Source of the DNA: an uncultured Pseudomonadota bacterium
Lineage (GTDB): Bacteria > Pseudomonadota > Gammaproteobacteria > Steroidobacterales > Steroidobacteraceae
DNA: 64,000 nt
Reading direction: 5' to 3'
NCBI GenBank assembly: GCA_903908265.1
Contig: CAIVRI010000080.1
Location: 62,001 to 126,000 of the forward strand
The stretch's first letter is position 1, and every line of letters begins with the position of its first letter. Positions 17,517 through 26,422 of the stretch are shown in pieces. A model generated the notes under the pieces. That model did not search any database, was not told the origin of the DNA, and worked only from the letters and a program-made list of their open reading frames with translations. The position numbers were made by a program, and so were the translations under genes.

Positions 17517-17903
17517 CTACCCACCGAGACCGTGTGCTGCGCCGGGCGGGAGCGTGTAGTAATCGCCGCCGTCGGCAACAAAAATGTGGCGGCTGATACG
17601 AAGACCGGTCGGCCCGGTGAGGGTGCCGGCGGCGATACTGAGACGCAGCGGTTCAGCGAACGGTCGCCAGAACAGATTGCTGCCACAGCGCGCGCAGAAC
17701 CCCCGCTCGGCGGATTCGGACGAACGATACCAACGCAGTCCGTCCATCCAGGTAAGCACCAGGTCCGTGACGGCAGCCGAGGTATATGCGCTGTAATGAC
17801 CGCTGCTGCGGCGACACTGCGTGCAGTGACAGGCCACCACATCGCGCAGGGGCCCCGTCACCTCGTAGGTCACGGCCCCGCACTCACACCGGCCGCTCAG
17901 CAT
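17517..17903 (-). CDS. GFA (glutathione-dependent formaldehyde-activating/CENP-V) family protein
   Basis: A 128-residue zinc protein. The family cysteines are visible: GRCECGAVTYEV, VACHCTQCRRSSGHYSAY and GFCARCGSNLFW. Members bind two zinc ions, and one member binds the glutathione-formaldehyde adduct; most are functionally unknown. It lies 10 bases after the enolase-superfamily gene on the same strand, so it is probably the last gene of that operon. Demethylations nearby could release formaldehyde, giving a possible reason for its presence, but this is context only. Confidence 0.88.
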   Translation of the reverse strand: MLSGRCECGAVTYEVTGPLRDVVACHCTQCRRSSGHYSAYTSAAVTDLVLTWMDGLRWYRSSESAERGFCARCGSNLFWRPFAEPLRLSIAAGTLTGPTGLRISRHIFVADGGDYYTLPPGAAHGLGG

Positions 17904-17913
17904 CGGCTGGGCC

Positions 17914-19101
17914 TTAGACGACCGGATGCCCGGTCATATCCAGATGCAGCAAGGTACCGGTATATGGATTGGCGCGACACACCGCCTCATCCAACTCAAT
18001 GCCAAGACCCGGTTCGGTGGGTGGGATGATGTAGCCCTCCTCCCAACGAATACCTTTGCTCAGTACTTTGGCCTGGAAGCCGTCCCAGCGCTCGATGCTC
18101 TCCTGCATCAGGAAGTTCGGGCTGCAGGTGGCCAACTGCACGTTCGCAGCGCCGACGACGGGGCCGCAGTACAGGTGCGGCGCAATCTGTACGTGACTGA
18201 CTTCGGCCATACCGGCGATTTTCTTCGCTTCCAGCAAGCCGCCCACGCGACCAAGATTCATTTGCAGAATCGCTGCCGATCCAGCCGCGAGCAATCGGGC
18301 AAAGTCATACTTCGTGGTCAGTCGCTCGCCCGCTGCAATCGGAATCGTCGTGCCGCGTGCGACTTTCGCCATTTCCTCCGGCGCGTCCGGTGGGACCGGT
18401 TCTTCGAACCAGAGCGGATCGTATTTCTCGAGCCGACGTGCCAAGCGAATCGCACCCGCCGCGGTCATCTGACCATGGGTGCCAAACAACAAGTCCGCTT
18501 TCGAACCCACCGCCTCACGCAGGACGGCGCAAAACCGCTCGGATAAATCGAGTGCGTGCAGCGAGAGTTGCCGACCATCAAAGGCGGTGTAAGGCCCCGC
18601 CGGATCGAATTTGAGCGCAGTGAACCCCTGCGAGACGTATTCGGCCGCGCGCACCGCCGACAACTCTGGATCTTGGTACACATCGACCGTGTCGCCCGGG
18701 CGGGCGTAGATATAAGTGTACGAGCGCAGCCGTTCATGCACCTTGCCACCGAGCAAGTTGTACACCGGCTGGCCGGCCTCTTTGCCAATAATGTCCCAAC
18801 AGGCCATCTCCAGCGCCGACATGCAGCCCATGACCGTGAGGTCCGGATGCTGCGTGAAACCAGCCGAGTAAACACGCCGCCACATGTGCTCAATCCGATG
18901 CGGGTCTTCACCGCGCATGTAGCGATTGAATAAGTCCTCGCACATGCGCGCCACCAAATGTGGCTCGAATGGGACGCAATAAGCCTCGCCGATACCCGAG
19001 ACGTTACCGTCTGTGGTGATCTTCACGAACACGAAGTAACGGCCGCCATAATGGGGCGGCGGGTTACCCACCACGAAGGTCTCGATATCGACGAGTTTCA
19101 T
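17914..19101 (-). CDS. Enolase-superfamily (mandelate racemase/muconate lactonizing type) enzyme
   Basis: A 395-residue member with an N-terminal capping domain (to ~130) and a TIM barrel. Landmarks are the second-strand lysine in GFTALKFDPAGPY, FEEP (metal glutamate), AAGERLTT (second metal glutamate) and the seventh-strand histidine in VQIAPHLYCGP. This looks like the acid-sugar dehydratase group. On the third strand, where a metal-binding Asp or Glu usually precedes HGR, it reads LFGTHGQM, so that ligand appears to be Gly. It lies 4 bases downstream of the aldehyde dehydrogenase gene. The substrate is probably a hydroxy acid, not a betaine, but this is unresolved. Confidence 0.82.
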   Translation of the reverse strand: MKLVDIETFVVGNPPPHYGGRYFVFVKITTDGNVSGIGEAYCVPFEPHLVARMCEDLFNRYMRGEDPHRIEHMWRRVYSAGFTQHPDLTVMGCMSALEMACWDIIGKEAGQPVYNLLGGKVHERLRSYTYIYARPGDTVDVYQDPELSAVRAAEYVSQGFTALKFDPAGPYTAFDGRQLSLHALDLSERFCAVLREAVGSKADLLFGTHGQMTAAGAIRLARRLEKYDPLWFEEPVPPDAPEEMAKVARGTTIPIAAGERLTTKYDFARLLAAGSAAILQMNLGRVGGLLEAKKIAGMAEVSHVQIAPHLYCGPVVGAANVQLATCSPNFLMQESIERWDGFQAKVLSKGIRWEEGYIIPPTEPGLGIELDEAVCRANPYTGTLLHLDMTGHPVV

Positions 19102-19105
19102 CGGC

Positions 19106-20539
19106 TCAGGCCTCGTAATAACCGTTGATGGCCTTGAACTCCAGGAAGTCCAAGAGGCCGTACTTGCCCCACTCGCGGCCGTTGCCGGACTGTTTGAAAC
19201 CGCCGAACGGCGAACTATAGTCCTGACCCACGCCGTTCAAGTAGACGCCGCCGGCGCGCAAGCGCTTGGCCACAAACCGCGCCTTCTCCTGATCACCCGT
19301 CTGTACATAGGCGGCCAAACCGTACGGCGTGTCGTTAGCGATGGCGATCGCTTCATTGATATCCGTGAAGGGGATCATGACCAGCACCGGCCCGAAAATT
19401 TCATTGCGGGCAATCTTCATCTGATTGTTAACGCCTGCAAAGACGGTCGGGCGCGTGTAGTAACCCTTCTCGAGGCCTTCGGGACGGCCAGGCCCGCCAG
19501 CGACCAGACGCGCACCTTCCGCAATCCCTTCTTCGATCCAATGTTGGACGCGTTCAAACTGAATTTTCGAGGCCAAGGGCCCGATGTGGTTGCCCGGCTG
19601 CGTCGGATCGCCCACCTTGATCTTCGAAGCCACCGCAGCGGCAATTTCTACCGCTTTGTCATACACCGAGGCCTCGACCAACATGCGGGTCGGGGCGTTG
19701 CAGGACTGGCCTGTGTTGCTCATGCAATGCAGCACACCACGCTTGATGGCTTTTTCCAAATCCGTATCGGCAAACACAATATTGGGTGACTTGCCGCCGA
19801 GCTCCTGTGCGACGCGCTTGACGGACTCCGCGGCCGCCTTGGCGACGGCGATGCCGGCGCGGGTAGAGCCGGTGAAGGACATCAACTCAATATCCGGGTG
19901 GATGGAGAGCGCATGACCGACCTCAACACCCGTCCCGTGCACCATGTTGAACACACCGGCCGGATAACCCGCCTCGTGCACGCACTCCGCAAAGATTTGC
20001 GCCGACAGCGGGCTCTGCTCGGACGGCTTGAGCACAACTGTGCAACCGGCCAGCAGCGCCGGCACGACTTTCGCAGCCACCTGGTTCATGGGCCAGTTCC
20101 ACGGGGTAATCAACCCGCAAACACCCACGGCCTCGCGCACCACGTTGCCGCGCGCACCGCTGCGCTCTTCCCAGTCGAGTTCGCGCGCTGCCTTCAAGGT
20201 CTGCTTGATGTGACCGGATCCACACTCGGCCTGCGCATTGTAGGAAAGGTCCTTCGGCGCGCCCATTTCGGTTGTGATCGCTTCGGCGACCTCGGTGTAG
20301 CGACGCGTATAGACCTCGAGCAACTTCTCCATCAGCGCAATGCGCGTATCCAGCGTGGTCAACGAGTAGGTCTGAAACGCACGATGCGCCGCAGCCACCG
20401 CGATGTTCGCGTCCTGCGCTGAACCCATGGCGATTTCAGCGACTTGTTGCTCGGTCGCCGGATCGATGACCGGGAAGCGACCTTGATCGGAAACGGGGCT
20501 CACAAAAGCGCCGTCGATGTAATGCTGCAATGTCTTCAT
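19106..20539 (-). CDS. NAD(P)-dependent aldehyde dehydrogenase
   Basis: A 477-residue ALDH. NAD-fold and catalytic features are ITPWNWPMNQVAAKVVPALL, LMSFTGSTRAG, the general-base Glu in VAQELGGKSPN, the catalytic Cys in NTGQSCNAPTR and EIFGPVLVMIPF. A GGAGAG ribosome site precedes ATG 20539. It follows the Spinster-like MFS gene, with two hairpins in the 63-base gap, and precedes the enolase-superfamily gene. In this order it most likely oxidises an aldehyde made from the compound the MFS protein imports. Confidence 0.9.
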   Translation of the reverse strand: MKTLQHYIDGAFVSPVSDQGRFPVIDPATEQQVAEIAMGSAQDANIAVAAAHRAFQTYSLTTLDTRIALMEKLLEVYTRRYTEVAEAITTEMGAPKDLSYNAQAECGSGHIKQTLKAARELDWEERSGARGNVVREAVGVCGLITPWNWPMNQVAAKVVPALLAGCTVVLKPSEQSPLSAQIFAECVHEAGYPAGVFNMVHGTGVEVGHALSIHPDIELMSFTGSTRAGIAVAKAAAESVKRVAQELGGKSPNIVFADTDLEKAIKRGVLHCMSNTGQSCNAPTRMLVEASVYDKAVEIAAAVASKIKVGDPTQPGNHIGPLASKIQFERVQHWIEEGIAEGARLVAGGPGRPEGLEKGYYTRPTVFAGVNNQMKIARNEIFGPVLVMIPFTDINEAIAIANDTPYGLAAYVQTGDQEKARFVAKRLRAGGVYLNGVGQDYSSPFGGFKQSGNGREWGKYGLLDFLEFKAINGYYEA

Positions 20540-20557
20540 GACTCTCTCCGTAATGCA

Positions 20558-20600
20558 CCGCCGGCAGAACTCGCCGGCGGTTAAGACCCGCGATGGCGGG
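20558..20600. other. Two intercistronic hairpins between the MFS and aldehyde dehydrogenase genes
   Basis: CCGCCGGC (20558-20565) pairs with GCCGGCGG (20573-20580) around 7 bases, and CCCGC (20587-20591) pairs with GCGGG (20596-20600). Read on the minus strand they sit just after the MFS stop. Neither is followed by a T run, so they more likely set differential mRNA stability than terminate. Confidence 0.55.
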
Positions 20601-20602
20601 CT

Positions 20603-21913
20603 TTAAATTTTAATGCCCGTCGCTCTCTCCTGATCCGACACGAGCTGCCGTGCGGACCAGAAGTAGTGGAAGGTCGCCCAAAAACCGACCGGCGCAAGGC
20701 ACAGCAACGCAATGCGCAAGGACTCGGCGGAACCTTGACCACTCGGATCGAAATAATTGCTCAGGCTGCCGACATAACCCGGCGCAATCAGCAAATTACC
20801 AACGTTGGCTGCGAACAGCGTGCCGGCACAGAACATCGCACGCATGCGCGGCTTGGCCAGATTGTTCAGCAGCCCAAAGCACGGGCCAATATAAAAGTAG
20901 ATCGCCGGGATGAAGACCCAGAACAGCTTGCGCGCCAACGCGAGGTCCCGCGTCCAGTAAATGCCGATCGAAGCCACGGTCGCGATGCCGATGATCGCGC
21001 CCATGAAGCGAACAATGCGGCGGGGATCTTTAAAAGCACCCAGCCCAAGCAAAAACCCGGTCAAGAGGGTCGCGAGGCCACCGCCATATAGATGGATCGG
21101 ACCGGTGACATCGCCGGCCTGTGCGGCATCCAGGTGATAGATACGCTGCAGGAAGGAAGGCGTAAAATAGATCAGCCCCCAACCCCACATGGCCGTCAGC
21201 GCACTCGCCAGCATCACATGCACCGCAGAACGCTGCTGCCAGAGAAAGCGGGCCGTCTCCAGAACGCTCGGCGCCGCCCCTTCGATGGTGTGATCCAGCT
21301 GGCCGCGCTTGGGTTCCTTGATCGTCAGCCAGATCAGCAAGCCGACCAAAAATCCCGGCGCACCGAGCACCCAGAACACAGAACGCCAACCGTAAAGGAC
21401 GGCGATGCCGCCAGCGAAGTTATAGGCAAACCATGCGCCAATGGGGGCCCCAAGCGAAAAAATGGTCAGCGCCATCGGGCGGCGGAAGGCCGGGAAATAG
21501 TCCGAGAGAATCGTATTCGCGCCGGGCGTACCCCCAGCCTCGCCGACACCGACACCGATGCGCGTAAACGCAAAGCCGAGCACCGTCTTGGTCATGCCGC
21601 AAAAGATCGTCATCGCCGACCACAGCGCGATCGAGATCGCCACAATGTTACGGCGGCTATGGCGGTCCAGGATGTAGGAAATGGGGAAGCCCAACACCAC
21701 ATAAAACAGCGCCAGCGGCCACGAGGTGAGCATGGCGACCCCGCCATCGCTCAAATGCAGATCGGCCTTGATGGAATCGAGCACCGTGGAGACGACGTAG
21801 CGATCCGCAATGCTGAGTGTGTACACCAGCACCATCATGAGCAGCACATACCAGCGGACCAGCGTAGAGGTCGTATTCTCGACGTCGCCAGCCTGGAGCG
21901 ATTTCTGATCCAC
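20603..21913 (-). CDS. MFS transporter, Spinster-like
   Basis: About 436 residues with twelve hydrophobic segments. YTLSIADRYVVSTVLDSIKA at the start of the first helix, FPISYILDRHSRRNIVAISI (loop 2-3 motif) and GVGEAGGTPGANTILSDYFP (helix 5 motif) are characteristic of the Spinster-like group. The start is taken as GTG 21913, preceded by GAGTGAGGG; a longer frame from 22075 would add 54 residues unlike any MFS N-terminus. It is first in the operon with aldehyde dehydrogenase, enolase-superfamily enzyme and GFA protein. The substrate is unknown. Confidence 0.88.
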   Translation of the reverse strand: MDQKSLQAGDVENTTSTLVRWYVLLMMVLVYTLSIADRYVVSTVLDSIKADLHLSDGGVAMLTSWPLALFYVVLGFPISYILDRHSRRNIVAISIALWSAMTIFCGMTKTVLGFAFTRIGVGVGEAGGTPGANTILSDYFPAFRRPMALTIFSLGAPIGAWFAYNFAGGIAVLYGWRSVFWVLGAPGFLVGLLIWLTIKEPKRGQLDHTIEGAAPSVLETARFLWQQRSAVHVMLASALTAMWGWGLIYFTPSFLQRIYHLDAAQAGDVTGPIHLYGGGLATLLTGFLLGLGAFKDPRRIVRFMGAIIGIATVASIGIYWTRDLALARKLFWVFIPAIYFYIGPCFGLLNNLAKPRMRAMFCAGTLFAANVGNLLIAPGYVGSLSNYFDPSGQGSAESLRIALLCLAPVGFWATFHYFWSARQLVSDQERATGIKI

Positions 21914-22161
21914 AGTGCCCTCACTCTCTAGCGGGTAAGGCCCCCGGAAGGGCCACAGGGGAGAGTAGCCTCCCAACGCCTGCGCATCATAACCTGCCGC
22001 AGCGCTTGCAGGATCGCCTCCAAGCCGGTGGAAATTTATTGTCCTGCCGGGTAAAAAAATTAACTTGCCCGACATTTTACCGGCTCGCTAGCCTGTGCTT
22101 GCGAGCCTGACCCTGCCGTCGGCCACCCCCACCCTCCGCAATTCTTAAAAGAGCCATCCCT
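21914..22161. promoter_or_regulatory. Divergent control region with GGTAAAA...TTTTACC inverted repeat
   Basis: A 248-base gap between the MFS gene (minus) and the hydroxyacid dehydrogenase gene (plus). GGTAAAA at 22050-22056 and TTTTACC at 22075-22081 are perfect inverted 7-mers with centres about 25 bases apart, in an A/T-rich patch unlike the surrounding DNA. This is a candidate operator for both transcripts. The rest of the gap shows no open frame of interest. Confidence 0.5.
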
Positions 22162-23130
22162 ATGACCCTTCCCAAAATTGGCTTCATTGGCCTCGGCAAT
22201 GTCGGTTCCAGCCTGGCCGGCAACCTGATCCGCCACGGCGCTGACCTGACGGTCCGGGACCTCGATCCTGAACTGGTCGCAAAATTTGTGGCCTTGGGCG
22301 CCAAGAGCGCCTCCTCACCGAAGGCCATGGCCGAGCAAGTTGACGTGGTCATCACCTGCTTGCCCTCGCCCGCGGCCTCCGCGCTGGTACTGGAAGCGGC
22401 GGACGGCGTTATTGCCGGCCTGTCCCCGGGCAAGATCTGGATCGAAATGAGCACCACCGACGAGGCGGAGATCAAGCGCCTCGCCCCCTTGGTGGCCGCG
22501 ACCGGCGCACTGGCGATGGAATGCCCGGTCTCCGGTGGATGCCACCGAGCAGCCACCGGCAATATCTCGATTTTCGCGGGTGGCGACCGTGCCGGTTTCG
22601 AGCGGGTATTGCCGATTCTGAAGCTCCTGGGCACCCAAATCCTGCACACCGGCGCGATTGGTACCGCCTCCGTGCTGAAGGTGATGACGAATTTTTTGTG
22701 CACCACCCATCTGATTGCGCTGGCCGAGGCGCTGACCACCATGAAGGTGGTGGGCCTCGACATGAACACCGTCTATGAGGCGATTCGCATTTCCTCGGGC
22801 AATTCGTTCGTCCACGAGACCGAATCGCAAGTGATTTTAAATGGCAGCCGCGATATCAACTTCACCATGGATCTGGTGATCAAGGACGTGGGACTGTTTG
22901 ATTCCATCGCCCGCAAGCATCACGTGCCGCTGGATATGTCGCCGCTGGTGCTCGAGGTCTTCAAGAAGAGCGCCGCCGCCTACGGCCCGCGCGAATTCTC
23001 GCCGAACGTCATCCGGCGCTATGAAGAACCCATGGGCGTCAAAGTCCTTGGCGTCGGCTTCCCAGCGCAGATGACGGACGATAAGCCCAAGGAAATGGGC
23101 TACGAAGTCGTCCCGGCCAACCGCCTGTAA
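22162..23130 (+). CDS. NAD-binding beta-hydroxyacid dehydrogenase (3-hydroxyisobutyrate/tartronate semialdehyde reductase family)
   Basis: A 322-residue dehydrogenase. GFIGLGNVGSSLAGNLIRHG is the NAD-binding motif. CPVSGGCHRAATGNISIFAGG is the substrate-binding loop, where the family usually has DAPVSGG. The catalytic lysine is in SVLKVMTNFLCTTH, near residue 175. The family interconverts 3-hydroxy acids and semialdehydes. It diverges from the MFS/ALDH/enolase-superfamily operon, which suggests a shared pathway for a hydroxy acid. Confidence 0.87.
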   Translation: MTLPKIGFIGLGNVGSSLAGNLIRHGADLTVRDLDPELVAKFVALGAKSASSPKAMAEQVDVVITCLPSPAASALVLEAADGVIAGLSPGKIWIEMSTTDEAEIKRLAPLVAATGALAMECPVSGGCHRAATGNISIFAGGDRAGFERVLPILKLLGTQILHTGAIGTASVLKVMTNFLCTTHLIALAEALTTMKVVGLDMNTVYEAIRISSGNSFVHETESQVILNGSRDINFTMDLVIKDVGLFDSIARKHHVPLDMSPLVLEVFKKSAAAYGPREFSPNVIRRYEEPMGVKVLGVGFPAQMTDDKPKEMGYEVVPANRL

Positions 23131-23147
23131 GGCCGATCCCGTGCAGC

Positions 23148-23168
23148 GCCGCGGCTTCAGGCCGCGGC
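23148..23168. other. Hairpin between convergent genes
   Basis: GCCGCGGC at 23148-23155 and again at 23161-23168 can pair across TTCAG, since the octamer is its own complement. It covers the end of the LysR gene and follows the dehydrogenase stop, so it could stop transcripts from both sides, although there is no T run. Confidence 0.5.
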
Positions 23169-24056
23169 GGCACGACCAAACCAGTCCATGAAGGCCTGGG
23201 CTTTGGGATTCTCTAGGGTATCGCGCCGACAAATCAGGCCCCACCCGCCTGGGCAGGCCACCACATGGTCCATCGGCACGACCAAGCGCCCCGACCGCAG
23301 ATCGTCCTCGGCGAAAGGACCGTTCGCCAACGCAATACCCGTGCCATCGAGTGCCATCTGCAGCGCAATCGCCAGCGTATCGACCACGATTCGCTTGTCC
23401 GGCACGTAGTCCAAGCCAGCCGCTTGAAACCAAATATCCCAGTTGCGCGTCTCGGTATAAACGACCACTAAGGGCAGACCGATCAGATCCTTCGGTTGTG
23501 GTCGCTCGGGCAGCCGTTTGCGCAGCGCCGGGCTGCACAGCGGATACAACGCGTAATCAAACAACGGCACCCACTCGAATTCAGGGCCCGGCGGCGTCTC
23601 TCGGTAGACCAACCCCACGTCGCCGAGGGACTCATCAAAATCCCACTCCACCGCACAGGTGGACAGTTGCAGCCGCACCTCCGGGTGCCGTTCCTGAAAT
23701 GCCGGCAGGCGCGAGGCCAGCCAACGGATCGATGCGGTGACATAGGTTTGTACCCGCAGCGGCTGCTCGGCGCGGGAGCGCCGCAAGGTCTCGGCGCCCT
23801 CGATCAGCGTATCGATAGCTTTGCGGACAAAGCCGTAAAAAAGGCGCCCTTCCGGAGTCGGCACGATCGTCCGACCCTCTCGGGAAAATAACTGCACCCC
23901 AAGATCATTTTCGAGCAACTGGATTTGGTGGCTCACCGCCGGATGGGTCACGCACAGTTCATCGGCCGCATCCCGGACGCTGTGCCGGCGCGTCGTCGCC
24001 TCAAACCCTTTGAGCGCGTTCAGTGGCGGCAATTTGCGCAGGTCGATCTTCGTCAT
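23157..24056 (-). CDS. LysR-family transcriptional regulator (GcvA-like)
   Basis: A 299-residue regulator. The winged HTH occupies about residues 9-66 (LNALKGFEATTRRHSVRDAA; VTHPAVSHQIQLLENDLGVQ). The effector domain follows, with LGLVYRETPPGPEFEW-like type 2 periplasmic fold and the conserved GIALANGPFAEDDL. The PPLNALKGFEA start places it near GcvA. It diverges from the GMC oxidoreductase gene by 142 bases, so it probably controls that gene and itself. Confidence 0.9.
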   Translation of the reverse strand: MTKIDLRKLPPLNALKGFEATTRRHSVRDAADELCVTHPAVSHQIQLLENDLGVQLFSREGRTIVPTPEGRLFYGFVRKAIDTLIEGAETLRRSRAEQPLRVQTYVTASIRWLASRLPAFQERHPEVRLQLSTCAVEWDFDESLGDVGLVYRETPPGPEFEWVPLFDYALYPLCSPALRKRLPERPQPKDLIGLPLVVVYTETRNWDIWFQAAGLDYVPDKRIVVDTLAIALQMALDGTGIALANGPFAEDDLRSGRLVVPMDHVVACPGGWGLICRRDTLENPKAQAFMDWFGRAAAA

Positions 24057-24198
24057 CAGACAGTTTCCTCAGCAGGGGCGATACATCGGCTTTAGCGTAG
24101 AGGCAGCAACCTGCCCCGGGCGGTAGACTAGCAGGATGGGTGTGCCCTACGCAGGTTCGGTTCGCGAATCCCAGTGCACCCCAACGGAGGCTTGTCTC

Positions 24199-25809
24199 GT
24201 GTCCCAATTCGATTACATCATCATCGGCGCCGGCTCCGCCGGCTGCGTCATGGCCGCACGACTCTCCGAGGATGGCCGCTACTCCGTTTTGCTGCTCGAG
24301 GCGGGCGGGTCCGACCTGAGCCCTTGGATTCGAGTGCCCGTCGGCTACGGCATGACGTTTCGGCACCCAAAATTCAATTGGATGTACGAAATGGAACCCG
24401 ACGCCAGCATGGACGGTCGGCGCGGCTACTGCCCCCGCGGCAAGGTGTTGGGCGGATCCAGCTCCATCAATGCCATGGTGTACATGCGCGGCCACCCCGG
24501 CGACTTCAATGACTGGGCCCGAATGGGCAATACGGGCTGGTCCTATGACGACGTACTGCCCTACTTCCGCAAAAGCGAAGACCATGAAAACGGCGCCTCG
24601 GCCTACCACGGCGCGGGCGGCCCCCTGCACGTTTCGGGAATTCGCGGCGTCACCCATAAAATCTGTGACAACTTTCTTGCCGGCTGCGACGAGCTCGGCA
24701 TTCCCCGGACGAGCGACTTCAACGGTGCCCAGATGGAAGGCGCCGGCACGTGGGATTTCACCCTGCGCAAAGGCTGGCGCGTCTCGGCAGCGACCGCTTT
24801 CTTGCGACCTGCAATGGGTCGTTCGAATCTGACAGTGCGACTGCATGCGCACGTCTCAAAAATCATCATTCGGGACCGCGAAGCGCGAGGGGTCGAGTAC
24901 CTGCATCGGGGTCGTCACAAGATTGCCGAGGCCCGTCGCGAAGTCATCCTCTGCGCCGGCGCGATTAATTCACCGAAAATACTGCTGCTATCGGGCGTCG
25001 GCGACGCCCGCACACTCGAGCAGCACGGCATCAACGTCGTCCTAGACCAACCGAGAGTCGGCCAAGGCCTACAAGATCACGTAGCCGTGTCGTATTACTA
25101 CCGTTGCACGGAACGCACGTTGAACAATGATCTGTCGCCCTTTTCGGGCAAGGTCAAAGCGGCGTTGCACTGGGCGTGGAACCGGGGTGGGCCGCTCGGT
25201 CGTAGCGTCAATCAGGCCGGCGCCTTCGTGCGCACGCGCGAGGAACTAGAACGACCGAATTTGCACATTTATTTCAATCCGCTGACCTATACGGCCAACG
25301 ACGCGAAACCCAAGCGGCTGACCAATGCAGACCCATTCTCGGCGTTTTTGATTTCCTTCAACACCTGTCGACCCACCAGTCGCGGCGCCGTCACCATCCG
25401 CTCCGCCGACCCCTTAGCAGCACCGGTGATTCAGGCGGCCTTCTTGTCGACACCCGAGGACATCGCGGACGTGTATGAAGGTGGTCGCTTCCTGCGACGC
25501 CTTGCTGCCACCGGACCGCTACGCAAAATCACCGACCATGAATACCTGCCAGGACCGCAAGTCACAGCCGATGCGGCCATCCTGGCGGATTTTAGACAAC
25601 GCGCCGGCACCGTCTACCATTCGTCCTGCACACTGCAAATGGGGCCGGATCCAACAACTGCTGTGGTCGATCCGCAACTGCGGGTCCATGGCATAGCGCG
25701 TCTGTGTGTCGTCGACGCGTCCGTGTTCCCGACCGTCACCTCCGGCAATACCAACGCGCCCGTCATTATGATGGCCGAGAAGACCGCTGATCTCTTGCGC
25801 AACCGTTAA
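24199..25809 (+). CDS. GMC-family flavin oxidoreductase, choline-dehydrogenase-like
   Basis: A 536-residue flavoprotein (BetA is about 556). YIIIGAGSAGCVMAARLSED binds FAD. RGKVLGGSSSINAMVYMRGH and CAGAINSPKILLLSG are the two GMC signatures. The catalytic His is in YHSSCTLQMGPDP and the second catalytic residue, Asn, is in SGNTNAPVIMMAEK near the C-terminus. I use GTG 24199, which has a strong GGAGG eight bases upstream. Choline oxidation to betaine aldehyde is possible but other alcohols are equally so. An HD-domain protein follows after 14 bases, probably co-transcribed. Confidence 0.87.
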   Translation: MSQFDYIIIGAGSAGCVMAARLSEDGRYSVLLLEAGGSDLSPWIRVPVGYGMTFRHPKFNWMYEMEPDASMDGRRGYCPRGKVLGGSSSINAMVYMRGHPGDFNDWARMGNTGWSYDDVLPYFRKSEDHENGASAYHGAGGPLHVSGIRGVTHKICDNFLAGCDELGIPRTSDFNGAQMEGAGTWDFTLRKGWRVSAATAFLRPAMGRSNLTVRLHAHVSKIIIRDREARGVEYLHRGRHKIAEARREVILCAGAINSPKILLLSGVGDARTLEQHGINVVLDQPRVGQGLQDHVAVSYYYRCTERTLNNDLSPFSGKVKAALHWAWNRGGPLGRSVNQAGAFVRTREELERPNLHIYFNPLTYTANDAKPKRLTNADPFSAFLISFNTCRPTSRGAVTIRSADPLAAPVIQAAFLSTPEDIADVYEGGRFLRRLAATGPLRKITDHEYLPGPQVTADAAILADFRQRAGTVYHSSCTLQMGPDPTTAVVDPQLRVHGIARLCVVDASVFPTVTSGNTNAPVIMMAEKTADLLRNR

Positions 25810-25823
25810 TCGCGAGCAACCCT

Positions 25824-26402
25824 ATGCACAAATCGGCCCAGTTCCGGCAAATGATCGACGGCACGCGCGAGGAGTACGCACTCATCGCGCACTACGAGGA
25901 CGAATATGCCAAGCAGTTACCTGACCGGGTGCTCGAAGCCCTGGCGAAACTGGAAGGGGGCCTCGGCATGGGCGGCTACGCGATCACTCGGTACCAGCAT
26001 TCCTTGCAAGCGGCCACCCGTGCGCTACGCGATGGTGCGGACATCGAGTACATCGTGGCTGCACTGATTCACGATGTGGGCGATGATCTGTCGCCCTACA
26101 ACCATGCCGACATCGCCGCAGCAATCTTGAAGCCGTATGTGCGCCCAGAAGTCGCTTGGGTCGTTGCGCAGCACGGCCTATTTCAGAGCTACTACTTCGC
26201 GCACCACTACGACAAGAATCGCAACGGTCGCGATCGCTACAAAGACCATCCGTGGTACGACGCCTGTGTGCGCTTCTGTGAGCGTTGGGACCAGTGCTCG
26301 TTTGACCCCGACTACCCATCAGAGCCGCTGTCGACCTTTGTCCCCATGGTGCATGAGATATTTACACGCGCGGCGCACGACCCCATTTTTATGGCCGGCT
26401 GA
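25824..26402 (+). CDS. HD-domain protein, possible diiron oxygenase (PhnZ/TmpB/inositol-oxygenase-like fold) or phosphohydrolase
   Basis: A 192-residue all-helical HD protein. Candidate metal ligands in order are His59 (RYQHSLQAA), His83-Asp84 (ALIHDVGDD), His94 (YNHADIAA), His117 (VAQHGLFQ) and Asp156 (CERWDQCSFDP). Six ligands of this kind are seen in diiron HD oxygenases such as PhnZ and TmpB; PhnZ has about the same length (191). The spacing from HD to the third His (11 residues) is shorter than in PhnZ, so the assignment is open. It follows the choline-dehydrogenase-like gene by 14 bases, so a reaction on a trimethylamino alcohol or its phosphonate is a reasonable hypothesis. Confidence 0.75.
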   Translation: MHKSAQFRQMIDGTREEYALIAHYEDEYAKQLPDRVLEALAKLEGGLGMGGYAITRYQHSLQAATRALRDGADIEYIVAALIHDVGDDLSPYNHADIAAAILKPYVRPEVAWVVAQHGLFQSYYFAHHYDKNRNGRDRYKDHPWYDACVRFCERWDQCSFDPDYPSEPLSTFVPMVHEIFTRAAHDPIFMAG

Positions 26403-26422
26403 ACCGGTCAAGCACTGACGAG

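Noticed and set aside
21914..22075. 54-residue N-terminal extension of the Spinster-like MFS gene
   Set aside because: It has no membrane or signal character, and GTG 21913 with a GAGTGAGGG site gives a normal MFS N-terminus.
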